Assembly: GCA_022706865.1 (NCBI GenBank)
Contig: JAKJBT010000024.1
Span: 1-20,393 of the forward strand
DNA from: Bacillota bacterium
Lineage (GTDB): Bacteria; Bacillota_A; Clostridia; Lutisporales; Lutisporaceae
Reading direction: 5' to 3'
Length of the DNA stretch: 20,393 nt
Positions 14,080 through 20,393 of the stretch are shown in pieces. The notes beneath the pieces are model-generated. The model saw only the letters and a list, made by a program, of their open reading frames with translations, did not search any database and had not been told where the DNA came from. Position 1 is the stretch's first letter; the number at the start of each line of letters is the position of its first letter. The position numbers were made by a program, and so were the translations under genes.

Positions 14080-16395
14080 ATGGCGGGCTTTGCATTTTCC
14101 TTCTTTTTCGGTATATTGGCTGCGAGTATTATTCTACCCGGTATTGCGATTATATTGGTTAGTTTTTTATTGGCAGGAGCGGCAGCGTTTATAAACAGAA
14201 AAAGCAAACCAAATCTTAAGGCAGTATTTATGCTTTTGATTTTCCTCGGAGGCATGGCGGATTACAGCCTTCTCTATGGAACAGAGAGCAAACTGGATGC
14301 ATTTGACGGGAGAACTGCAGTCTATGAGTGCCTGATTACGGATAATCCCGCGGAAAGGGGGAAATATCTGCAGTATCCGGCCAGAATCATTTCGGTCCGA
14401 TATGAGGGAAAGCACTATAATTTCTCCGAGAAGATTTTCCTGAAAATTGATGCAGAGACGGTATTCAAGTTCGGGGATAAGGTGTCTGTCCAAGGCCAAT
14501 GTTCCGATATAGCCGGAATAAGGAATCCGGGAGACTTTGACTATAAATTGTATTATAAGAGCAAAGGGATAAAAAAGCAGATAACAGCCGACAGAGCGGT
14601 CCTGCTGAAGGAGGATTGCGCAGGAGTATTAAAGGCCATGCTGTATTATTCAAAGGAAAAGGTCAGGAGCATTATTAATGAAGCATTGCCTAAGGAGGAG
14701 GCGGCAGTGCTCACCGGGATCATTACCGGTGATAAGACCGAAATTGATGAGGATATGAAAGAAGCATATATGAAAACAGGGCTTTCCCACATACTTTCGG
14801 TTTCCGGCCTTCATGTCGGTTTTCTGATGATGCTTCTTACATATTTTTTTATGCCTTTCAAGCTGGATAAGAGGCTTCAAGGAGCTGTCATCCTATTAAT
14901 AATAGTATATTATGTGCTTTTGATAGGGGCCCCTCTTCCATCTGTGAGGGCGGCTATCATGCTTGCAGTCCTGATGGCCGGTAAGGCAGCAGGGCGGGAG
15001 TATGACCTTTTGGCATCAGTTTCCTTTGCATTTATGATAATGCTTGCATTTAAACCTTTGGCAATACATGATACGGGATTTATAATATCCTTTGCTGCGA
15101 TGTATTCCATTGCCCTGCTTTATCCGGCAGTATACGGCATATTGCGGTGCATACCTGCGGCAATAAGAGATCCGGCGGCTTTGTCCATATCAGTATGGCT
15201 CGGGCTTGCTCCTGTTCTGGCACACTATTTTAACTATATTTCCATTATAAGCATCATAATAAATATTGCTGCAATACCGCTGTCCTTCATTATTACAGTT
15301 ACGGGCTTCATAGGGGTTTTTGCTGGAATTGTATCAAATACTTTGGCATTGTACATATTTTCTGTGGATTACTATTTTATTAACCTTCTTTCCTTTATGA
15401 TTCGAAAAGCTGCTGAGCTTCCCGCCGCAGGCTTTTATATCCCAAGGCTGCCCATATATATCCATGCTTTGTACTATGCAGGTATCGGGATGTTTATAGG
15501 GTTTTGCAAGACGGCCTTTTTCAGGGTATACATGCGCCGGCTTGCTTTGTCATACCTGCTTGCAGCTGTTATTGCAATTTCTGTCTATAACCTGCCCTCA
15601 GGAAAATTGAGAATGGTATTCTTTGATGTAGGCCAGGGAGACAGCTGCTGCATCATTACACCTCAGAAAAAGGCAGTGCTGATTGATGGGGGCGGTTCTT
15701 CAAGGAATGGGGATTATTACTATGACGTTGGAGGAAAGATAACTTTTCCGGCACTTCTGCACCAGGGAATATGGAGCATAGATACCGTTATCGTATCCCA
15801 TCTGCATGATGACCATATGGAGGGGCTTCTGAAAGTTTTAGAAGGCTATAAGGTAAAAAATATGATTCTGCCCCGGGTTTCTGCGGGTACTGGTGAAATA
15901 TCGGGAAGCAGCGGTGCGCTGCTTGATATGTGCAGAAAAAAGGGAATAAAAATCCATAGGCTGGGAGCGGGAGATCAGATAAGTCTTGGGGATGAAGTAA
16001 AGATTGATTTTTTGCATCCAGGAAAAGCCGCAGAAGCCGATGAGAATGAAAACTCTCTGGTGGGGGTTCTGTATTATGGAGATTTCAGCGCACTTTTTAC
16101 AGGGGACATAGGAAAGGACACGGAAGGCCTGCTTCAGGCTGAAGCTATAAAGTCTGTTGTGATGAAAGTGCCTCACCACGGAAGCGGAAGATCCTCCTCG
16201 GAAGAATTTCTTGAGAGAGTCAGGCCAAGGGTCAGTGTGATATCAGTAGGCAGCAACAATTACGGACATCCTTCTCCGGATACCCTGGAAAGATTGGCTG
16301 ACACCGGATGCCTTGTATACAGAACGGATGGGAATGGAGGGGTAACAATAGTAACAGACGGAAAAAGTATGAAGGTAAATACTGTGAAGCAGTGA
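14080..16395 (+). CDS. comEC: ComEC/Rec2 DNA-uptake channel protein
   Basis: A full-length 771-residue ComEC. It has N-terminal membrane segments and a soluble DUF4131/OB-like region (about 1-200), the multi-TM Competence domain (about 215-500) with ILSVSGLHVGF near 237-247, and a C-terminal metallo-beta-lactamase domain (about 510-771) with FFDVGQGDS, the metal site H574-x-H576-x-D578-H579 and HHGS near 698-701. It is the membrane pore for single-stranded DNA in transformation, and the last domain may act as a nuclease. No comEA or comEB lies upstream; the preceding genes are holin-like. A GTGGGG ribosome site precedes ATG 14080. Confidence 0.95.
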   Translation: MAGFAFSFFFGILAASIILPGIAIILVSFLLAGAAAFINRKSKPNLKAVFMLLIFLGGMADYSLLYGTESKLDAFDGRTAVYECLITDNPAERGKYLQYPARIISVRYEGKHYNFSEKIFLKIDAETVFKFGDKVSVQGQCSDIAGIRNPGDFDYKLYYKSKGIKKQITADRAVLLKEDCAGVLKAMLYYSKEKVRSIINEALPKEEAAVLTGIITGDKTEIDEDMKEAYMKTGLSHILSVSGLHVGFLMMLLTYFFMPFKLDKRLQGAVILLIIVYYVLLIGAPLPSVRAAIMLAVLMAGKAAGREYDLLASVSFAFMIMLAFKPLAIHDTGFIISFAAMYSIALLYPAVYGILRCIPAAIRDPAALSISVWLGLAPVLAHYFNYISIISIIINIAAIPLSFIITVTGFIGVFAGIVSNTLALYIFSVDYYFINLLSFMIRKAAELPAAGFYIPRLPIYIHALYYAGIGMFIGFCKTAFFRVYMRRLALSYLLAAVIAISVYNLPSGKLRMVFFDVGQGDSCCIITPQKKAVLIDGGGSSRNGDYYYDVGGKITFPALLHQGIWSIDTVIVSHLHDDHMEGLLKVLEGYKVKNMILPRVSAGTGEISGSSGALLDMCRKKGIKIHRLGAGDQISLGDEVKIDFLHPGKAAEADENENSLVGVLYYGDFSALFTGDIGKDTEGLLQAEAIKSVVMKVPHHGSGRSSSEEFLERVRPRVSVISVGSNNYGHPSPDTLERLADTGCLVYRTDGNGGVTIVTDGKSMKVNTVKQ

Positions 16396-16457
16396 CAGTT
16401 GATGGCTTATATATTATAATTAAATAAATACTGTTGGAACGGCATGGTGATGAAAAT

Positions 16458-17534
16458 ATGGGCTACAGACAGCTTATGAACGATATTAAGAACAACTGCA
16501 TCAAACCGGTATATCTCATTTTCGGCAATGAGGCCTATCTCATGGACAAAGGCAGAGAGGCCCTGAAAAATGCAGTGGTGACCTCCTTGCCGGAGCTTAA
16601 TCATACCCGGCTGGAGGGGGAGAAGCTTGAAGCCGATGAGCTCTCAGCCGCCTGCAGGACTTTTCCCTTTGGCACCGAGAAAAGGTTAGTAGAGGTTAGG
16701 AATCCGGAGATACTGAGGAGCAAGGGCAGAGGCAGGGAGGAAGATGAAAATGGGGATGAGGATGAGAAGGCTTCTGCTCCGGGGAAGGATGCACAGCCCT
16801 TTATTGATGTGCTGCAAAACCTTGATGACACTGTTTGCCTTTTGCTGCTTTCCTATGGAGGTATTAATAAAAAAAGAAAAAAACTTCTCGATGAGGTGAA
16901 AAAGCATGGAGCGGTTTTGGAATTCAACAGGATAGAAAGAGACGAGCTGGCTCAATGGATAAAGAAAGTCCTCGGAAAGAGCGGCAAGAATATCAGCACC
17001 AAAGAACTGAATCATTTCATCAATATTACCGGCTATCTTGATAAGAACGGGAGTAAAACCCTTTATGATATAGAGAATGAAATAAAAAAACTGACAGGCT
17101 TTATGGGAAATTCAACGGAGGTCACTTTAGAGCATATTGAGGCGATTGTTCCAAGGAACATAGAAAATGACATCTTCAAGCTTATTAATGCATGTTATGA
17201 AAAAGATGCCGACCGCAGCCTCAGGATATACAATGATTTGCTGCTTGAGGGGGAGACCACTGTAGGAGTATTGGCTCTCCTGTCAAGTCAGGTAAAGAAT
17301 ATGCTGAAAGTGTATGAGCTTTATGAGAAAAAATATGACAGGAGAAGTATATCGGAAAAGCTTAAGCTTCATGAATATACGGTGAAGCTTTGCATACAGT
17401 ATGGTTCATCAATAAAAAGGCAGGCACTTCAGTCTGCTTTCAGGAAGTGCCTGGATACTGACCTGAGTATAAAGTCAGGCGGTATGGGAGACCGGCTGGC
17501 GATGGAAATGCTGCTTGCGGGATTATTTGAGTAA
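16458..17534 (+). CDS. holA: DNA polymerase III delta subunit
   Basis: A 358-residue clamp-loader subunit that opens the beta clamp. The N-terminal AAA+-like fold carries VYLIFGNEAYLMDKG (about 17-31); as normal for delta, there is no Walker A lysine motif. The C-terminal helical collar domain ends in SGGMGDRLAMEMLLAGL. ATG 16458 has a GGTGAT site, and an in-frame TTG at 16434 is less likely. Residues about 87-112 are an acidic, low-complexity insertion (Arg/Gly/Glu/Asp-rich) not expected in delta. It lies 62 bp after comEC, as in other Firmicutes. Confidence 0.93.
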   Translation: MGYRQLMNDIKNNCIKPVYLIFGNEAYLMDKGREALKNAVVTSLPELNHTRLEGEKLEADELSAACRTFPFGTEKRLVEVRNPEILRSKGRGREEDENGDEDEKASAPGKDAQPFIDVLQNLDDTVCLLLLSYGGINKKRKKLLDEVKKHGAVLEFNRIERDELAQWIKKVLGKSGKNISTKELNHFINITGYLDKNGSKTLYDIENEIKKLTGFMGNSTEVTLEHIEAIVPRNIENDIFKLINACYEKDADRSLRIYNDLLLEGETTVGVLALLSSQVKNMLKVYELYEKKYDRRSISEKLKLHEYTVKLCIQYGSSIKRQALQSAFRKCLDTDLSIKSGGMGDRLAMEMLLAGLFE

Positions 17535-17541
17535 AACAAAA

Positions 17542-17591
17542 GGGGTGCTGCTAACTACTTATTAAGTAGTTTTGCGGCACCCGAAGTTTTT
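17542..17591. terminator. Bidirectional terminator between holA and rpsT
   Basis: An outer GGGTGC/GCACCC stem and an inner ACTACTT/AAGTAGT stem form one long hairpin. T-rich runs follow on both strands, which suits the convergent genes. Confidence 0.85.
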
Positions 17592-17597
17592 CAGATA

Positions 17598-17861
17598 TTA
17601 AGCTATATCCTTTATCTTTTTTGATAATCTGGATTTTTTCCTTGCTGCTGTATTCTTATGAAGTGTACCTTTAGCAACTGCTTTGTCAATAAGACTTGCA
17701 ACCTTCCTGTACAATTCTTTAGCTTCACTCATATTTCCGCTTTTTATGGAATCTTCAAACCTTCTTATTGAAGTTTTCAAGGAGGAAACAATTATTCTAT
17801 TTCTTCTTGTCTTGAAATTCGCTACTTTTATTCTTTTTAAAGCTGATTTAATATTTGCCAA
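17598..17861 (-). CDS. rpsT: 30S ribosomal protein S20
   Basis: An 87-residue, very basic helical protein that binds 16S rRNA in the small subunit. MANIKSALKRIKV at the start and LHKNTAARKKSRLSKKI near the end are typical. The only well-placed start is TTG 17861, 7 nt after AAGGAGGTG; the TTG at 17879 lies upstream of that site. A UUG start is also used by E. coli rpsT, where it is part of autogenous control. It is read against holA and gpr, from its own promoter. Confidence 0.96.
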   Translation of the reverse strand: MANIKSALKRIKVANFKTRRNRIIVSSLKTSIRRFEDSIKSGNMSEAKELYRKVASLIDKAVAKGTLHKNTAARKKSRLSKKIKDIA

Positions 17862-17898
17862 ATCCTTCACCTCCTTCAAAATTCAATTGACAAAAGGT

Positions 17899-17927
17899 AT
17901 TCTATCATATTAACCAAAAAAATGCAA
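17899..17927 (-). promoter_or_regulatory. Sigma-A promoter of rpsT
   Basis: Minus-strand TTGCAT (17927-17922), exactly 17 bp, TAGAAT (17904-17899). The start is predicted near 17892, about 30 nt before the UUG codon. Confidence 0.65.
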
Positions 17928-18018
17928 GAGTATTGTATTGAGCTTTTTTGTGCCGATTTATAGATTATTTATATAAGTTTACCCGCTTTAAAATTAATTA
18001 TGAACAGAGCCGCATTTT

Positions 18019-18062
18019 GTATAAAAACAGCAGGTAAGGCGCAAACTTCAATTATTATGCTA
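18019..18062 (+). promoter_or_regulatory. Candidate forespore (sigma-F/G) promoter region of gpr
   Basis: GTATA (18019-18023) resembles a forespore -35 with a weak -10 CAAACTT 18 bp on. TATGCTA (18056-18062) matches the sigma-G -10 CATnCTA at all but the first base but lacks a good -35. gpr is forespore-expressed in Bacillus; which pair is used here is unclear. Confidence 0.3.
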
Positions 18063-18096
18063 ATAAAAAACTTTACAGATTTTTGGAGGGAATGCC

Positions 18097-19074
18097 GTGG
18101 CCGGAATAAGAACAGATTTGGCTATTGAAGCAAGGGAATTTTATAACAAGCAGGAAAACAGGCAAGATATCCCTGGAGTGGTTGTGGATGTGGACAAAGA
18201 TGAGAATTACACCGTAACCAGGGTTAAGGTTGTTGAAGATGTCGGTGCAAGAATCATAGGAAAGCCTAAAGGAAATTATATTACCATTGAAGTGCCCAAG
18301 CTGAGGGAAAATGACAGGGATCTCCAGGATAAAGTGGGGAAGGTTCTGGCGGAAGAAGTAGCAAGATTGGTGAACCTTAATGATCAATCAGTGATAATGG
18401 TGGTAGGACTGGGAAATTGGAATGTAACTCCCGACGCACTGGGGCCGAGGGTGGTGGAGCACCTGCTGGTAACTCGGCATATTAAGGAATACGTTCCCGA
18501 TCAGATCGACGAGGGAGTAAGGTCAGTTTGTGCTATTGCCCCCGGGGTGCTTGGGATTACAGGGATAGAGACCAGTGAAATAATAAGAGGCATAGTGGAT
18601 AAAGTGAAACCTGACCTGGTAATAGCCATTGATGCCTTAGCTTCAAGGAAAATGGAAAGGATAAGCACCACAATACAGCTTGCGGATTCAGGCATAAACC
18701 CGGGATCCGGGGTCGGGAACAACAGGAAGGAGCTCAGCCGGGAGAGCATGGGGGTGCCTGTCATAGCCATCGGGGTTCCAACAGTTGTAGATGCTGCGAC
18801 AATGGCCAGCGACACCATAGATATGGTGATTGATACTCTTATAAATGAGTCTCCTGAAAGCGGAGAATTCTACAATATGCTTAAGAACATGGATAAAACA
18901 GAGAAGCATAAGCTGATAGACGAAGTGATCTCCCCTTATATAGGTAACCTTATGGTCACTCCCAAGGAAATTGACAGGCTTATAGACGACATAGCAATAG
19001 TTATAGCCAGCGGGCTGAATATTGCACTGCACCCAAATGTAGATCAGGAAGAAATGGACAGGTATCTGAACTAA
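18097..19074 (+). CDS. gpr: Germination protease (SASP endopeptidase, GPR)
   Basis: A 325-residue protease of family A25 that is made as a zymogen in the forespore and degrades SASPs when the spore germinates. D113 in VTPDALGP and D179 in AIDALASRKMER align, with a constant offset of 14, with D127 and D193, reported as essential in the B. megaterium enzyme. The self-cleavage motif IRTD-LAIE lies at residues 4-11, so the propeptide would be only 7 residues instead of 15-16. GTG 18097 is the only start in frame, 6 nt after GGAGGG. A SASP with a matching cleavage site is encoded at 7284-7553. Confidence 0.97.
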   Translation: MAGIRTDLAIEAREFYNKQENRQDIPGVVVDVDKDENYTVTRVKVVEDVGARIIGKPKGNYITIEVPKLRENDRDLQDKVGKVLAEEVARLVNLNDQSVIMVVGLGNWNVTPDALGPRVVEHLLVTRHIKEYVPDQIDEGVRSVCAIAPGVLGITGIETSEIIRGIVDKVKPDLVIAIDALASRKMERISTTIQLADSGINPGSGVGNNRKELSRESMGVPVIAIGVPTVVDAATMASDTIDMVIDTLINESPESGEFYNMLKNMDKTEKHKLIDEVISPYIGNLMVTPKEIDRLIDDIAIVIASGLNIALHPNVDQEEMDRYLN

Positions 19075-19101
19075 AAAAGTGCGTCGCGAGACGCATTTTT
19101 T
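19073..19101 (+). terminator. Rho-independent terminator after gpr
   Basis: TGCGTC (19080-19085) and GACGCA (19090-19095) close a GCGA loop of GNRA type, flanked by an A-run and six T. It starts almost at the gpr stop codon. Confidence 0.88.
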
Positions 19102-19103
19102 AT

Positions 19104-19131
19104 TAGTATATGGCATATATGTGTATACAGA
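19104..19131 (+). promoter_or_regulatory. Possible sigma-E-type promoter of spoIIP
   Basis: TATACAGA (19124-19131) resembles the sigma-E -10 CATACAnT, and TAGTATA lies about 13 bp upstream as a weak -35. spoIIP is sigma-E dependent in Bacillus. The gpr terminator just upstream means spoIIP needs its own promoter. Confidence 0.35.
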
Positions 19132-19184
19132 CAGGTCCAATTTTTAGCCGGGTTCAAAAGGCGGGCGGAAAAGAGGTGGGGTGT

Positions 19185-20390
19185 TTGAACAAGAAATGGC
19201 TGTTTGCGCTTTTTCTGGCACTGGCAGTTGCAGCATCGTTTTTATTTCTGAAATGGTTATATTCACCTGATTCATATTTAAGCAAATATAATATCAGCTC
19301 AACCGGCTCTGCAGAGGTTTTCAATTATGACATTAAAAAGAGGCTCAAGCTTGAAGAATACTCCAATAACTTTTACATACAGCTGTTAAATACTGTAATG
19401 ACGGGTGCCAAGGCAAATTATGAGATTGAATACGGCTGCCCCATGCCCGGGCTTTTTGAGTCTGCTGCAAGCAGCATCACCGACGGTCTGCATACCGACG
19501 CCGGCAACCCCATAACTTACCTGAATTTTGCCTTTACAGCTTTCAGTCAATATGACCCGTCGCTGTTTTCATATGCCGAAACCGGCAGCAGTGCGGCAGC
19601 TCCTAATATTACCGACTTTGAGAATGCGCCTCAGGGAGCTATTTATTTCAGCGAGGAAGATGAATATAAAGCTGAGATACCTGCAGAAACCCCGGCATCA
19701 CAAATTGCGGAGGAAACTGTCGCCGCCCCCGGTAAAATAGCATTGAACAGCAAATCCCCGCAGATACTCGTTTATCATTCTCATTCCACAGAAAGCTACA
19801 TGCCTAATACTGCAGGGAATTATCATACCCAGAATGACAAGTACAATGTTATAGCTGTTGGAAGCACATTTGCCAAAGAGCTGCAGGAAAAATACAAATA
19901 CAAGGTTCTCCATGACAAGACCAAGCATGATAAAGAGTCCTATGCGTATTCTTATGCAAATTCCCTTCAGACCATAAAAAACAGCATAAATAAATACAAG
20001 TCCCTAAAGGTAATCCTGGATTTGCACAGGGATGCCTTTGATGCGGAGAAAGCTACATTTGCTGAGAAAACAGCCAAAAAATCCGAATACACCACTTCAA
20101 TAAACGGAAAAAGGGCTGCGAGGATAATGCTTGTAATAGCAAAAGAGAATCCAAACTACGCAGAACTGGAAAAGTTTGCAGTATATATAAAGAAAAAGAT
20201 GGATAAACTATATCCTGGATTATTCTACAAAATCGATATAAAAAGCAGAGGCAAGTACAATCTCTATTTCAGCAATCATTCAATGCTGGTAGAGATAGGG
20301 TGCATGCTTAATACTATTGAAGAAGCCCAATATTCCGCAGAGCTTTTTGCCAGGGTTATGGGGGAAGTAATAAACGACCTGAAGGAATAG
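19185..20390 (+). CDS. spoIIP: Stage II sporulation protein P, peptidoglycan hydrolase
   Basis: A 401-residue protein, the usual SpoIIP size. A signal anchor (about 5-25) places the rest in the intermembrane space during engulfment. The catalytic domain (about 190-400) has YH198-SHSTESY, DLH281-RD and E370 in LVEIGCML, the conserved zinc/catalytic residues of the family. It acts with SpoIID and SpoIIM to degrade septal peptidoglycan, with amidase and endopeptidase activity. TTG 19185 with GAGGTGG 5 nt upstream is preferred; ATG 19110 has no ribosome site, would add a non-signal-like N-terminus and overlaps a possible promoter. The gpr-spoIIP order is conserved. Confidence 0.94.
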   Translation: MNKKWLFALFLALAVAASFLFLKWLYSPDSYLSKYNISSTGSAEVFNYDIKKRLKLEEYSNNFYIQLLNTVMTGAKANYEIEYGCPMPGLFESAASSITDGLHTDAGNPITYLNFAFTAFSQYDPSLFSYAETGSSAAAPNITDFENAPQGAIYFSEEDEYKAEIPAETPASQIAEETVAAPGKIALNSKSPQILVYHSHSTESYMPNTAGNYHTQNDKYNVIAVGSTFAKELQEKYKYKVLHDKTKHDKESYAYSYANSLQTIKNSINKYKSLKVILDLHRDAFDAEKATFAEKTAKKSEYTTSINGKRAARIMLVIAKENPNYAELEKFAVYIKKKMDKLYPGLFYKIDIKSRGKYNLYFSNHSMLVEIGCMLNTIEEAQYSAELFARVMGEVINDLKE

Positions 20391-20393
20391 ATG

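Noticed and set aside
19110..19184. Longer SpoIIP start at ATG 19110
   Set aside because: No ribosome site, overlaps a possible promoter, and places 25 polar residues before the signal anchor.

Overview
The window looks like chromosomal DNA of an endospore-forming, low-to-mid GC member of the Clostridia. It carries gpr, spoIIP and an alpha/beta-type SASP, and the run comEC - holA - rpsT - gpr - spoIIP, which is a conserved Firmicutes gene order. It also encodes a selenocysteine tRNA, so the host probably makes selenoproteins, although no other sel gene lies here. No phage, IS transposase or CRISPR array is visible.

Layout. (1) 1-1044, minus: partial extracytoplasmic class-A beta-lactamase-like protein. 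(2) 1045-1402: regulatory gap with two back-to-back sigma-A-type promoters and several inverted repeats, then a 55-residue zinc-ribbon protein with its own terminator. (3) 1768-6878, plus: one tight operon of response regulator, histidine kinase, ABC ATPase and duplicated FtsX/MacB-type permease, probably sensing and answering cell-envelope stress. (4) 6979-7553, minus: selC and a SASP gene, separated by a large nested palindromic repeat. (5) 7757-8680, minus: AEC-family transporter. (6) 8841-9185, plus: unknown helical 114-residue protein. (7) 9220-13021, minus: sirtuin, macro-domain protein with an extra C-terminal domain, von Willebrand A protein and a long AlaX-type alanyl-tRNA editing protein. 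(8) 13225-13942, plus: two small holin-like membrane proteins. (9) 14080-20390: comEC, holA, rpsT (minus), gpr, spoIIP.

How the genes work together. The SASP carries a sequence resembling the GPR cleavage site, and the GPR gene is about 10.5 kb away, so substrate and protease are both present. The sirtuin should yield O-acetyl-ADP-ribose and the adjacent macro-domain protein belongs to the family that hydrolyses it, which suggests a two-step NAD/ADP-ribose module. The vWA gene follows in the same direction and its Shine-Dalgarno is buried in an 11-bp hairpin. The sirtuin/macro/vWA group is the best candidate for an under-described system. The large palindromic repeat upstream of selC is the most striking non-coding element.

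Functions are assigned from motifs and remembered family features. No database search was run. Promoter, operator and RNA-structure calls were made by eye.
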